The notes: generated by a model not told the origin, from the sequence alone. 64,000 nt of DNA from Paenibacillus cremeus (GCF_007786445.1 NZ_VNJI01000003.1:179230-243229); one strand, 5' to 3'. Shown: positions 26,112 to 35,322, counted from the first letter of the stretch. Numbers and translations: made by a program.

Positions 26112-27431
26112 ATGAAGCAGAATCACAATGAGCCGAAATGGGATGTTGCCATTATTGGAGCAGGTATCGCTGGATTAACAGCCTCAATTTTTTTGGCAAA
26201 AGCAGGCATGACTGTACTGATACTCGATAAAGGATCGCATGCCGGAGGCAGGGCTGCTTCGACCGAGATCGCATCCGCGCAAGTAAACTTGGGAGCTCAT
26301 GCTCTCTATAAAAGCGCACTTCCCATTTTGCGGGAGGTGGGCGTTATACCTTCCGGAGCGGCACCGAAGCCGCTAGGCACTTTCGTGTTTGAGGAAGCGG
26401 GCGGTGGTAAGAAGGCAGTGCCGTTCGCGCAGCTTTTGCTCGGGTCGTTCTTGAAGTGGCATGAGAAGACCCAATTGCTTCGCTTCTACAGTCGTTTTCG
26501 CAACGCAGACACTTCCACCCTACACAGGGTTAGTTTGCAGGATTACTTGGAATCCCAAATCAGCAGTCCGAGAGTGCGCAGTGTCGTGCTTGCGTTCGTT
26601 CGCGTATCCACTTACTGTGACGCCCCCGAGCAGCTCAGCGCGGGCGCTGTAATAGACCAGCTTAAGCATGGCCAGGTTATGTACGTGGACGGAGGTTGGC
26701 AAACTCTTGTGAGTGCGCTGAATGAACAAGCGCTGCTGGCGGGCGTGTCGATCCGCATGAGCGCGCCAGTCCGAGAGATTGCCGGCAGCTACCCCGAAAT
26801 GACAGTCACACTAAAGGACGGAATGCAACTCACCACTAGTCACGTACTGTCCACTGCTGGACCTACTGATACGCTGGCTCTCCTCAATCCCTCCCTTACT
26901 CCTGAAGAAGCCGCTGTATATAAACAGCTTATTCCTGTACACGCGGTGTGTCTTGATCTCGTCGTATTAGGTATGCCTCAACCACATACAAAATTTGTAT
27001 TAGGCGCCGATTATCCATGGTACTACTCCAACCATTCCGCAGCAGCGTCGTTATCTGATCATCCAGGTCACCATGTCGTCCACGTCATGAAGTATTTGTC
27101 AGATCCCAAAGGCTCGGACGCCCAACAAGACGAGCGTGAGCTCAATGGTTTTCTCGACTTCATTCAGCCAGGGTGGCGCAAGCATGTCATTGAAGAGCGT
27201 TTCCTGCCGCGTATGCTCGTCTCACATGGCGTCGTCACCGCCAATAGCGGCGGACTCTCGGGCAGACCCGGGTCTGCGGTTGAAGGCAGGCCCGGTCTGT
27301 ATGTTGCCGGCGATTGGGTCGGAAGTGAGGGGATGCTGGTTAACGCATCGTTGGCGAGCGCGAAAGAGGCCGCTCGAGGTATAATAGCTGGTAGTGATCA
27401 AGATAAGGAAGGGATACATCGTGGAGCTTGA
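26112..27431 (+). CDS. FAD-dependent oxidoreductase (phytoene desaturase/amine oxidase superfamily)
   Basis: A 439-residue protein. The dinucleotide fold is clear: VAIIGAGIAGLTASIFLAKA, then the acidic end of strand two (LILDKGSHAGGRAAS), the GG-motif of this superfamily. The C-terminal FAD motif is GRPGLYVAGDWVG. The frame opens at 25977, but ATG 26112 is chosen because AAGGA lies 10 bases upstream and the fold begins immediately after. Its end overlaps the following sigma-factor gene by 11 bases, so the two are translated together. Similar oxidoreductase-SigJ pairs are seen elsewhere, but the substrate is not known. Confidence 0.86.
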   Translation: MKQNHNEPKWDVAIIGAGIAGLTASIFLAKAGMTVLILDKGSHAGGRAASTEIASAQVNLGAHALYKSALPILREVGVIPSGAAPKPLGTFVFEEAGGGKKAVPFAQLLLGSFLKWHEKTQLLRFYSRFRNADTSTLHRVSLQDYLESQISSPRVRSVVLAFVRVSTYCDAPEQLSAGAVIDQLKHGQVMYVDGGWQTLVSALNEQALLAGVSIRMSAPVREIAGSYPEMTVTLKDGMQLTTSHVLSTAGPTDTLALLNPSLTPEEAAVYKQLIPVHAVCLDLVVLGMPQPHTKFVLGADYPWYYSNHSAAASLSDHPGHHVVHVMKYLSDPKGSDAQQDERELNGFLDFIQPGWRKHVIEERFLPRMLVSHGVVTANSGGLSGRPGSAVEGRPGLYVAGDWVGSEGMLVNASLASAKEAARGIIAGSDQDKEGIHRGA

Positions 27432-28332
27432 TTCCGTATACCGAGCGTACAGACCGCTTCTTCTTTCCATCGCCTACCGTATGCTAGGTTCAATTACGCA
27501 TGCCGAAGATATAGTGCAAGACCTATTTATTACGGTACAGCAGCAAAACATCCACAAGGAGGGCGGGAGCGTCCGCAACCTTAAAGCGTATCTATGTAAA
27601 ATCGTTACAAATCGATGTCTCGATTACTTGAAGTCCTCGCGAAAAAAAAGAGAAGTATATGTCGGCCCCTGGCTGCCGGAGCCTCTCGTTCAAGAATATG
27701 CGGTCGCTTCAGGTGCAGCCTCCGCCGAAGGTCAAGACCCGCTCCAAACGATCATGCTAGAGGATACCATATCTTATGCCTTCCTCGTCCTGCTCGATCG
27801 GCTAACCCCGATCGAACGTGCGTTATTCATTCTTCGAGAAGCCTTCGAATACGACTACTGCGATATTGCCGACTTCCTAAACAAAACGGAAATCGGATGC
27901 CGCAAGATTTACAGTCGCCTCAAACGAAAAATCCAAGATATGCCGCCCACTGAGCTCACTCCGAACTCCCAGTCTGATCAACTCGTCCTGCGTTTCCTAC
28001 ACGCCACGGCTACCGGCGATATGGAAGGGCTGCTCGCGATGCTCTCAGAGGATATCGTGCTCTACAGCGATGGAGGTGGTAAAGTCATGGCGGCGATTAA
28101 ACCTATTACATCGAGCCGGCGTGTCCTCGCATTCATTCAAGGCCTTGCATCCAAAGGCGACAGCTCAGGTGCCGTTCGCCTTGTAAAGGTGAATGGACAG
28201 CTAGGTTTTGTGTTAAGCAGTTCATCCGAACCTTTTCCGACCGTCGTTAGCCTGGCATTTAGAGATAACAGAGTTCAGCAGATTTATCTTATACGTAATC
28301 CTGATAAGTTGCGGCATTTGAATCTGCGGTGA
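27421..28332 (+). CDS. ECF RNA polymerase sigma factor, SigJ type with C-terminal SnoaL-like domain
   Basis: A 303-residue protein. Sigma region 2 is visible as YRPLLLSIAYRMLGSITHAEDIVQDLF and region 4 as LTPIERALFILREAFEYDYCDIADFL with CRKIYSRLKRK. The C-terminal 120 residues (LVLRFLHATATGDMEGLLAML, then DIVLYSDGGGKVMAA) form the SnoaL-like domain of the ECF41/SigJ group, which controls the factor itself instead of a separate anti-sigma factor. I chose GTG 27421 (VELDSVYRAYRP) behind AAGGAAGGG; the frame opens upstream at 27394. ECF41 factors typically regulate an adjacent oxidoreductase gene, matching its overlap with the FAD enzyme. Confidence 0.9.
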   Translation: MELDSVYRAYRPLLLSIAYRMLGSITHAEDIVQDLFITVQQQNIHKEGGSVRNLKAYLCKIVTNRCLDYLKSSRKKREVYVGPWLPEPLVQEYAVASGAASAEGQDPLQTIMLEDTISYAFLVLLDRLTPIERALFILREAFEYDYCDIADFLNKTEIGCRKIYSRLKRKIQDMPPTELTPNSQSDQLVLRFLHATATGDMEGLLAMLSEDIVLYSDGGGKVMAAIKPITSSRRVLAFIQGLASKGDSSGAVRLVKVNGQLGFVLSSSSEPFPTVVSLAFRDNRVQQIYLIRNPDKLRHLNLR

Positions 28333-28343
28333 GGGGAATTTGA

Positions 28344-28511
28344 ATGGAGGAGAGGACCTTCCATTCGCTTGTGGACGAAATCGTTTGTCCTGATGACGTG
28401 TGGAAACCTGTCCTGTTTATCGCCTTCGACATGCTGTATCCGACGCTGCCGCCGTTCATCAGGCGGTTTTTTTTTTGGAATCTCATATTCGCAAGACCAA
28501 AAGTCGAATAA
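28344..28511 (+). CDS. Possible 55-residue ORF behind the sigma factor
   Basis: ATG 28344 is preceded by GAGGGGAATTTGA, a good ribosome site that overlaps the sigma-factor stop. The product begins MEERTFHSLVDEIV and has a hydrophobic patch KPVLFIAFDMLYPTLPPF. Against it being real, the intrinsic terminator at 28448-28476 lies inside the ORF and its T-run encodes FFF. No family is recognised. Confidence 0.2.
   Translation: MEERTFHSLVDEIVCPDDVWKPVLFIAFDMLYPTLPPFIRRFFFWNLIFARPKVE
28448..28476 (+). terminator. Intrinsic terminator after the sigma-factor gene
   Basis: GCCGCC pairs with GGCGG(T) around GTTCATCA, followed by ten T residues. Confidence 0.85.
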
Positions 28512-28641
28512 ACAATAATATTGTAGATTTATATAATTTATTTATTATTATATAGCAATTAACTTCGACTATTATATATTTAGCAAAGGATTGAATTAAG
28601 ACTTGAATGTAACCAACCGATACACAGGAGGACATAATCAT

Positions 28642-30306
28642 ATGGTCATGAAAAAGTATTTGCAAGCAGCCAGCAGCATTATGCCAAACGAAAATGGCTT
28701 GCCACGTTATTCGCCGCCAGCTCTGTTAGAAGCCCTTCAGTTTTTGGAAGAGGAGCTAACTAACAGAGGATTCGTGTTTCAACCAGAGACTACTCCGCAA
28801 GCTCAAGGGACGCTTAAGTTGACCATAACTGATACAAATGGTAACGGAATGATCGCACAAGTAAAGCTGTTTCCGATGCTCACTTTCGAAACGATGGAAA
28901 CCATCTCTCAGGCAAACAATAGAATCGATTTTATCCGTGAATATACCTTGCCGGATGGGACTGTTACTTTGCCCCTTCCTTTAAACAACGGAAATAACGG
29001 TCGTTATATGCTCGAAGTTTCCAAAGGCCCAGCTTACAAGATTGTGAAGCAGGAAATTATCATTCCCGCTAATGGGGAGCTGGCTTGTCAAATCTGCATT
29101 CCGCAAATGGCGGATTGGAGTGGAGAAGGCTGGTATGCTGGAGATCTACATCATCACAGCGTCTACTCAAGTCCACTGCACGGCGGTACGGATGACGTCA
29201 TTGAGTCGCCTCAACAAGTGGCATTTTCTATGCAAGCCGCAGGACTTGCTTATGGCGCGTTAAGCGATCATCACAATATTAAAAATCATCAAGATTGGCT
29301 CGCTACGGCTACCGACACGTTTTTACCCATTGTTTCTAAAGAGATATCTACTACCAATGGACATGTACTATCATTAGGTGTACATACAGACGTGATTTAC
29401 AAAATACCGAAACAGGAAGAGCGAACAGAACTATATTTGCGGCAAGAGCATATTCGGACTACGGATGAGATTAGAGCATGCGGTGGGCTTCCGCAGATCA
29501 ACCATCCACGTGACAGGAATCCTGCGATTTCGTTGGATCCGAAGTTTACGGATATGGTAGAAATATTTGATACGATTGAAGTATGGAATGGCTCCAACCC
29601 GATGATCCCAGGTACGCCTAACTATGACGCCTTTCAATTCTGGATGTCTCTGCTTGAAGAAGGGCGTTTTGTTGCCGCTACTAGTGGTAGTGATACCCAT
29701 AATATATGGGTAGATGACTTCCACGGACTACTTGAAAAATTTTCATGGATGATCGCTCATGGCAGTGATTTAGTTGACTCTCTTCCAGCTGAGCGACAGG
29801 ATGTCCTTCGCTATCTCATAGAGGTGCTTCAAGAAACAACGCCTATTATGGAGGAATGGGCAGAAAATCGCTTAGGAAGCGGTTGCGTGCAAACGTATAT
29901 CCAAGTAAAGCAGGCATTGACGGTGGAGTCCATTTTGGACGCGCTACGCAAAGGGCATAGCTATTTAACAAGCGGCCCGCTGCTTCGCGTATCTTTGGAC
30001 GGCAAAGGCCCTGGGGAAACACTTGTGACCGAAAAGACGTTTCTTACCGCTGATGTTACGCTTTTGTCCAACGTACCACTGGAGAGACTGTGCTTGTACA
30101 CGAATGGCGAGCAAAAAACATACATTCCGCTTACGAATCGACTTGTGGACACAGAAAGCGAGGCTCAAAGCGCGGAGCCTGTCTATGATTATAGTTTGCA
30201 GCTTCCGAGCATTGCAGTGGATCAAGTTAAATGGATCGTGGTAACTGTAGAAAAAGACAGGGAGATCAGAGCGATTAGCAACCCTATATTTATTAAGGCA
30301 GTATGA
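28642..30306 (+). CDS. CehA/McbA-type metallohydrolase with PHP domain
   Basis: A 554-residue protein. The N-terminal 170 residues are beta-rich. The PHP-like metallohydrolase core starts with GWYAGDLHHHSVYSS (HxH-type metal site), continues with LSDHHN and GLPQINHPRD, and ends with ATSGSDTH, giving the usual His/Asp cluster for two or three metals. A C-terminal beta domain follows. Family members hydrolyse carbamates, phosphoesters or other esters; the substrate here is unknown. I chose ATG 28642 because AGGAGG lies 9 bases before it, rather than TTG 28603. No signal peptide is seen. An AT-rich promoter region precedes it and a terminator follows. Confidence 0.86.
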   Translation: MVMKKYLQAASSIMPNENGLPRYSPPALLEALQFLEEELTNRGFVFQPETTPQAQGTLKLTITDTNGNGMIAQVKLFPMLTFETMETISQANNRIDFIREYTLPDGTVTLPLPLNNGNNGRYMLEVSKGPAYKIVKQEIIIPANGELACQICIPQMADWSGEGWYAGDLHHHSVYSSPLHGGTDDVIESPQQVAFSMQAAGLAYGALSDHHNIKNHQDWLATATDTFLPIVSKEISTTNGHVLSLGVHTDVIYKIPKQEERTELYLRQEHIRTTDEIRACGGLPQINHPRDRNPAISLDPKFTDMVEIFDTIEVWNGSNPMIPGTPNYDAFQFWMSLLEEGRFVAATSGSDTHNIWVDDFHGLLEKFSWMIAHGSDLVDSLPAERQDVLRYLIEVLQETTPIMEEWAENRLGSGCVQTYIQVKQALTVESILDALRKGHSYLTSGPLLRVSLDGKGPGETLVTEKTFLTADVTLLSNVPLERLCLYTNGEQKTYIPLTNRLVDTESEAQSAEPVYDYSLQLPSIAVDQVKWIVVTVEKDREIRAISNPIFIKAV

Positions 30307-30340
30307 AGAGAGATTCGATTTACGGGTATATGACGTTAAT

Positions 30341-30387
30341 TAAAAGTGGATCATGGCGGCCGCATAGCCGACGATCCACTTTTTTTC
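30341..30387 (+). terminator. Intrinsic terminator after the CehA-like gene
   Basis: AAAAGTGGATC pairs with GATCCACTTTT around a GC-rich loop (GGCGGCCGC), followed by further T residues. Confidence 0.85.
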
Positions 30388-30396
30388 TAATGGTCG

Positions 30397-30690
30397 CTAT
30401 CGAAATTTGAAATAACAGGTATTGAATCTTTTCATAACTAAAATAATCGGACCACTTTCCACCACGTGCTCGCTTGACGAATCAGCTATTGAAAGCCCCT
30501 CCCACTTGTCATCTACAATCGTATAATCCTTCCAGCTGTTAGGAGTGAAACGAAAGCCATATTGGGTGTTCTCATATACTATGGAATCGGCTTTAGCTTG
30601 ACCCGTTGGACCACCGGCTGGTATCAACGGTTGGCTGCTTCCATCCCTTGGAGTATCGCCGAATGAATCCGATGCCGGAGACTGACTCAT
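30397..30690 (-). pseudogene. Remnant of a secreted or lipoprotein-type gene
   Basis: 97 open codons. The first 35 residues are a Pro/Ser/Gly linker. Then comes VYENTQYGFRFTPNSWKDYT followed by IVDDKWEGLSI and VVESGPIILV, a pattern I associate with small Bacillota extracellular proteins whose domain should continue for another 80 residues or so. Here the sequence breaks into MKRFNTCYFKFR and stops. No signal peptide or ribosome site precedes it. Both ends appear lost. Confidence 0.5.
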
Positions 30691-30721
30691 GCAGGGCGGA
30701 TGTACTTGAGAGCGTTATAAA

Positions 30722-30880
30722 TCATACGAGACCTTGCGATTGAAGAGAAATAATTTTATCTTTGGCCGCAACCTGCTCCAAATCAGTGAAGGTTGAGGTT
30801 GCTGCCAGACTTTGACCTGCTATGGAAAGGGATAATACGGCAGCTGCGGATATGCTTAAATTAAAGCTGGTCAGCTCCAA
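30722..30880 (-). pseudogene. Remnant: signal peptide plus first SLH repeat
   Basis: Read in the same frame directly after the gerB stop, the minus strand gives SISAAAVLSLSIAGQSLAA, a signal peptide end. FTDLEQVAAKDKIISLQSQG follows, which is the start of an S-layer homology domain, then a stop. An intact gene would continue for hundreds of codons. The fragment shows that sequence was deleted between it and the remnant at 30397-30690. Confidence 0.6.
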
Positions 30881-31990
30881 TCAAGCTGTATTCAACTTAG
30901 CTTTTTTCATACTGCGGATCAAGTAAAGAATAAACAGCAGTGGGATATAGGCGAACACGAAATAAAATCCAATTTCGGCAACGAATGAGCTTAACTCATT
31001 GAACTTTACACGATCGTTGAATTGAACGACTACAATGAAGAAAGTCAGCAGAATCAAAGCCAACGAGATACGTGGTTTGAGATGCGTTACTCTTTTTATT
31101 ATTCTTATACAACTCCAGATGGAGAGGCAAAGCGACGGAATAATAATGATAAGCCAACTAAAAATAAATATATACTCGAATCTCTCTAAGAATTGGAACT
31201 CAATAATCTTGGTAACCACTATGGCGGGATAAAGCGTGTTTATTAGCAGACCTTGACTAAAATACATCAGGGTGCTAACGATGCTTGCAGTGAATTGAAG
31301 CGTATTGAGCAGCAAGCCTAAGTGAGCCCATTTTGCATTTTTTTCAGCTGATTTTATGAAAGGGAAGTAAACGAGCAGCGCTTCAAATCCAATAAATAGG
31401 CCATAAGAAACTTTAGATGCTTTGAGCAAATCACCAACGGAATGATTATTAATCGGCGTCAGATGAGAAATATGTCCAAATCTAATCGGGTAATAAATGA
31501 GGAGATATACTAACACAGAGGTTCCAACAGCGAAAAAAGCAAGTCCAGTTAAAACCCTAAAGCCTCCGGATACGAGATAATAGATTAAGCAAAGAAGTAC
31601 GACTGTAAATTCCCAAGTTGTAATGCTCGGAAATATCCATACCTGCAAAACATCAATGTAAATTCTGAAAACATACAGAGCTGAAACGAAGTAATACCCG
31701 ATCATAAGCAGCGAAACAGCATTGCCCAAGAAACGTCCGAAGAGCATTTGATGCAGGTCAATGACATCTTTGGTGGGATTGCCCAGCATCTTAAAAATCA
31801 TCCAAATAATCAAATGTAGACTTAAACCCATGATAAGAACCGAGATCCAAGCATCATTACCCGCGTCTTTAAAAATTCTATTTTCAGCAGCTATTGCTCC
31901 AAAGCCAGTTTGAGATGCGTTGAGTAAGAAAAACACTAAAAATCCTGAAATCAAGTAATTCTCCTTAACGCTTTTCTGCACCAATGCCAA
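30881..31990 (-). CDS. Spore germination permease, GerAB family
   Basis: A 369-residue integral membrane protein with ten predicted hydrophobic segments, matching the APC-fold endospore germination permeases (GerAB/GerKB/YndE). It starts SVKENYLISGFLVFFLLNAS and has GNPTKDVIDLHQMLFGRFLG in the loop after TM2. The B subunit senses nutrient germinants in the spore inner membrane together with A and C subunits. Its start overlaps the gerC end by 26 bases, so the three genes form one minus-strand operon. It is full length. Which nutrient it senses cannot be told. Confidence 0.9.
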   Translation of the reverse strand: MALVQKSVKENYLISGFLVFFLLNASQTGFGAIAAENRIFKDAGNDAWISVLIMGLSLHLIIWMIFKMLGNPTKDVIDLHQMLFGRFLGNAVSLLMIGYYFVSALYVFRIYIDVLQVWIFPSITTWEFTVVLLCLIYYLVSGGFRVLTGLAFFAVGTSVLVYLLIYYPIRFGHISHLTPINNHSVGDLLKASKVSYGLFIGFEALLVYFPFIKSAEKNAKWAHLGLLLNTLQFTASIVSTLMYFSQGLLINTLYPAIVVTKIIEFQFLERFEYIFIFSWLIIIIPSLCLSIWSCIRIIKRVTHLKPRISLALILLTFFIVVVQFNDRVKFNELSSFVAEIGFYFVFAYIPLLFILYLIRSMKKAKLNTA

Positions 31991-33038
31991 CTCCCGATTG
32001 CGAAATAATGATCTCCGGTTTTACTTCGAACTTGATGTTTGGGTATGTTTTAGTCTTAAATTCCCGCTCGTTCCAATTTCTATCCTTGCTTCTATAGATC
32101 TCACCAAAGCCAATGGGATCTACTGCGTTCATTTGGAATTTTTTCAACAATGCACGAATTTCGCTTGCGAAATGCTGTTCGATTTGTTGCTTAATCTCAA
32201 GTAAATCGCCCTTGTCCATTGAACTTTTTGTTTTCGGAAGATCTTTAAGATCGATAGCTAGTTTTAAGGAAATGACTGCGGTGTCTTTCTGCTCAAGCAT
32301 GATGTTATGTTTTCCATGTAATATTTTCAAATTAATGAGTTCCTTTTGTTTCGTCATAAACTCATAGGTGCCGGTCATCGTTTTCGATATGTCTTTGAGA
32401 ATTTTTAGGAATAATGCTTCTTTATCGGATAGAAATAAATGTAACTTATCTTCCTTGAATACACCGACGCCATCCATGTGAAGAACACCGTTTTCGTCTT
32501 TATCCAATACTGGTAAATACATATCTTGACCCTCTCCATAATATTGATCAAGCAACAGATGGGTATTGGACAATGGTGTATTCGCGTTCACCATGTTCTG
32601 TTTGATTAGATCCGATAAATAGAAAGGAGGATTTTTTACGGTTTCGGACAAAATCGAGCTTATCTCTTGTTTCGTTATGATAACATAAGCACGATTGCTG
32701 ACTAGAGGACCTCGAAGAAGATTGCTGGCAAGCTCTTGAATGCTTTTTCTTGCATACTTTTCACTAATGACAAATGTCCTCAATTGTCCGATTACAACTA
32801 GCTCATCCGATTTAGCATTAAGGGAATGCACTGCCCCGTTAAATGATTGTGCTTCACCGGTTAATAACTGCGATCGCTCATTCTTCTCATATGAAGCGTA
32901 AGAGCCGCTGGACTTAATTGTATCTCCTTGGATGTCTATACCGAGGCTTTGCAAAATTTTTATCCGATCGATAATTTCATTTTTTACACATCCGGATAAA
33001 AGGAGGCTTGCGAGAAGAAATGATACAACCATTTTCAT
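31965..33038 (-). CDS. Germination lipoprotein, Ger(x)C family
   Basis: About 357 residues. The signal peptide KMVVSFLLASLLLSGC ends in a lipobox, so the protein is anchored outside the spore inner membrane. GVGVFKEDKLHLFLSDKEA and the C-terminal FGEIYRSKDRNWNEREFKTK followed by YPNIKFEVKPEI are typical of the Ger(x)C fold. I chose ATG 33038 because AAAGGA lies 9 bases upstream; an ATG at 33074 that overlaps the gerA stop is the alternative and would add 12 residues. It works with the GerA and GerB subunits encoded on either side. Confidence 0.9.
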   Translation of the reverse strand: MKMVVSFLLASLLLSGCVKNEIIDRIKILQSLGIDIQGDTIKSSGSYASYEKNERSQLLTGEAQSFNGAVHSLNAKSDELVVIGQLRTFVISEKYARKSIQELASNLLRGPLVSNRAYVIITKQEISSILSETVKNPPFYLSDLIKQNMVNANTPLSNTHLLLDQYYGEGQDMYLPVLDKDENGVLHMDGVGVFKEDKLHLFLSDKEALFLKILKDISKTMTGTYEFMTKQKELINLKILHGKHNIMLEQKDTAVISLKLAIDLKDLPKTKSSMDKGDLLEIKQQIEQHFASEIRALLKKFQMNAVDPIGFGEIYRSKDRNWNEREFKTKTYPNIKFEVKPEIIISQSGVGIGAEKR

Positions 33039-33066
33039 GATGCTGATTCCTTTGCGACGAAGAAAT

Positions 33067-34470
33067 TTATTCATTATTGAGATCGTCTCCGATATCTTTG
33101 TGCTTTTGAACCGTATATCTTCTAGCAAAGAGCGGGCGTAAATAAGGAGGTCTAACCCAAGTTTGGCTATAATTGAGGCGTATGGCTTCTCTAAAACCTT
33201 TGTACCGAAAAGGGAATACAGGAACGATGTAAGGCATACCAAAAGATTTCAAACGCAGCAGATGACCCAATAGAAACAAGATGCCGATCGTAATACCTAA
33301 ACCGCCCCATAAGGCCGATAATCCGATGATCGGAAATCTGAGAAATCGTATCGTGTTTGCCATTTTGAAAATCGGCGTTGTAAAGGAAGCCAACGCGGAA
33401 AGCGAAACAATAATAATTAAGATAGTGCTCGTCAAACCGGCTTGAACCGCTGCTTGCCCGATTACGACACCGCCCACGATCCCTAGCGTTTGACCGACTT
33501 TTGACGGCAGTCTGGCACCAGCTTCACGTAACAGCTCAACCGTTATCTCCATAAGGAGTACTTCCAAAAAAGGCTGGAAGGGCACATTCGCTCTGGATTC
33601 GATAATCGGACCTAATAGTGATTGTGGAACAATGGAATGATGAAAAGTCATGACCGAAACATAAATGGATGAAGCAAAGACGGAAAATACGACCCCTACA
33701 TAACGTATGATTCTAACAAATGAACCCAGAACCCATGGCAAATAAAAGTCCTCCGGCGAGTAGAAGAAATCAAACAAGGTGGTGGGACCTGATATTGCAT
33801 AAGGAGACCCGCTGCTTAAAATAGCCACATGCCCGCTCAGAAGGCTAAATTTAACCCGATCCACACGTTCAGTTGACATATATAAAGGGAAAGGTGTATT
33901 GCCGTTGTCTGCGATAATCTGGGATAGTGTAGAACTATCAAAGATCACGTCAAAGTCCAAATCCATGAGTCTTTGTCTTACGGTGTTTAGATGCTGCGGA
34001 TTGGTGATCCCGTCGAGATATACAATAACGACTCTTGTTTTAGATAGAGAGCCTTTGATTTGTTCCTCAAATACCAGCTTGTCCGATATCATTTCCTTTC
34101 GCAGTAAATTCAGATTGGTATCGAGATCCTCGACGAAAGCTACTTGCGGACCGATCACGCTGAACTCGTTCTCGGATAAGTTATTTGATCGATAGCCCTT
34201 TTCCATATCAGCAACATTAACTAATAAGCCTTCATTTAGATTGGAGTCCAATTGAACATAGATAAAGCCCTTAATCAAACTAAGCGAGATCTCATCCAGG
34301 TTTGACGACAATTTGATTCCATCAATAGAAATCAAATTTTTTAAAGTATTCAAATCATGAATTTCAACTTTAGAAAGCTGAATCATGGTTAATAGATCAC
34401 GATGAATCATTTCATGATTTACAACGGAATTGTAATAGGAAAAATGAATAAGTGTATGATGGATGGTCAT
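33067..34470 (-). CDS. Germination protein, GerA family, apparently lacking its N-terminus
   Basis: 467 residues from the first in-frame ATG. The soluble N-terminal domain (KTRVVIVYLDGITNPQHLNTV, SLLSGHVAILSSGSPYAISG) and the membrane part (LLGPIIESRANVPFQPFLEV, GARLPSKVGQTLGIVGGVVI) are typical of GerAA/GerKA. The ATG at 34470 has no ribosome site. Family-like sequence (KEASKSDDFIQSA) continues upstream in frame for 19 codons to a TAA. The codon before that TAA is an ATG (34531-34533) with AAGGCGGT upstream. The gene therefore seems truncated or start-defective, and the receptor may be inactive or translated inefficiently. Confidence 0.8.
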   Translation of the reverse strand: MTIHHTLIHFSYYNSVVNHEMIHRDLLTMIQLSKVEIHDLNTLKNLISIDGIKLSSNLDEISLSLIKGFIYVQLDSNLNEGLLVNVADMEKGYRSNNLSENEFSVIGPQVAFVEDLDTNLNLLRKEMISDKLVFEEQIKGSLSKTRVVIVYLDGITNPQHLNTVRQRLMDLDFDVIFDSSTLSQIIADNGNTPFPLYMSTERVDRVKFSLLSGHVAILSSGSPYAISGPTTLFDFFYSPEDFYLPWVLGSFVRIIRYVGVVFSVFASSIYVSVMTFHHSIVPQSLLGPIIESRANVPFQPFLEVLLMEITVELLREAGARLPSKVGQTLGIVGGVVIGQAAVQAGLTSTILIIIVSLSALASFTTPIFKMANTIRFLRFPIIGLSALWGGLGITIGILFLLGHLLRLKSFGMPYIVPVFPFRYKGFREAIRLNYSQTWVRPPYLRPLFARRYTVQKHKDIGDDLNNE

Positions 34471-34679
34471 GGCGGACTGAATAAAATCATCCGACTTTGA
34501 AGCTTCTTTTAAAGCTGCATGTATATTTTACATTTTTACGATACCGCCTTGTTAAAACTTTACACATATTATGCAAGCTAAAAAGGAAAAATATTCACCA
34601 AGCAATGCAGAGAGGGAAGATGATACCGGGGTGCGGGTAAGGTGATTTCCGTCCGCTTTTCCCCAAAAAAAATTGTGTG

Positions 34680-34719
34680 TTGACTATTATCTCAAAATAG
34701 AGTATCTTAAATTTAAGAT
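34680..34719 (+). promoter_or_regulatory. mhqR-type promoter with palindromic operator
   Basis: TTGACT (34680-34685), a 17-base spacer and TATCTT (34703-34708) form a good sigma-A promoter. The perfect 16-bp palindrome ATCTTAAATTTAAGAT at 34704-34719 covers the -10. Known MhqR boxes in Bacillus are palindromes of the type ATCT...AGAT, so this is a likely autoregulatory operator. Confidence 0.75.
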
Positions 34720-34760
34720 TAAAACAAAACGAAAACACAACAACTTGTGAGGTGAAGATA

Positions 34761-35216
34761 ATGAGCGATGTCATTAATTCCGATAAAAATATTGCACTGG
34801 ATTTGTACATCGCACTGTCTAGGGCAAGCGAGTGGGTGAACGCTCACGGCGACCGCGATATTCGGAGGCACGGTCTGAATCGCACCGAATTCGGTGTTCT
34901 CGAGCTTCTTTACCATAAGGGCCCGCAGCCGATACAACAAATTGGCAGCAAGGTGCTGATGAGTTCAGGGAACATTACTTACGTGGTCGATAAATTGGTG
35001 AAGAAAGACTATGTGGTCCGCAACACTTCGGCGGAAGACCGTAGACTCATTTTTGCCGAAATTACGGAGCAAGGTAAGCGATTTATTGAAGATGTATTCC
35101 CAAGTCACACGAAGATCATCGAGCAGGCCGTCGCGGGATTAACGCATGATGAACAGAGGGTCGCGAGTGCGCTTCTTAAGAAGTTGGGCAAATTTGCGCA
35201 GGAAGGGTTCAAGTAG
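34761..35216 (+). CDS. mhqR: MarR-family repressor, MhqR-like
   Basis: A 151-residue MarR protein with a winged helix: GLNRTEFGVLELLYHKGPQP, IGSKVLMSSGNITYVVDKLV, and the wing VVRNTSAEDRRLIFAEIT. The long N- and C-terminal helices form the dimer. No Cys appears in the usual OhrR sensing position. In Bacillus, MhqR represses dioxygenase, hydrolase and azoreductase genes until quinone-like electrophiles appear. The same gene types follow here and two palindromic operators flank it, so the assignment is strong. ATG 34761 is chosen with GAGGTGA upstream; GTG 34752 is possible. Confidence 0.85.
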   Translation: MSDVINSDKNIALDLYIALSRASEWVNAHGDRDIRRHGLNRTEFGVLELLYHKGPQPIQQIGSKVLMSSGNITYVVDKLVKKDYVVRNTSAEDRRLIFAEITEQGKRFIEDVFPSHTKIIEQAVAGLTHDEQRVASALLKKLGKFAQEGFK

Positions 35217-35281
35217 ATCCTTCTTAACCTCCAACAAGGTGAAATTCGGTATACGGTAAGATCGCTTTTTTTACTAATATA

Positions 35282-35295
35282 TCTTAAAATTAAGA
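35282..35295 (+). promoter_or_regulatory. Second MhqR-type operator, before the dioxygenase
   Basis: TCTTAA, AA, TTAAGA forms an inverted repeat resembling the mhqR operator (TCTTAAATTTAAGA). It lies about 30 bases before the dioxygenase start and next to AT-rich -10-like TAATAT, which predicts repression of the whole mhqO-mhqD operon by the upstream MarR protein. Confidence 0.65.
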
Positions 35296-35322
35296 ATCTA
35301 AAATTAAAGGAGTTGTTCGGTA

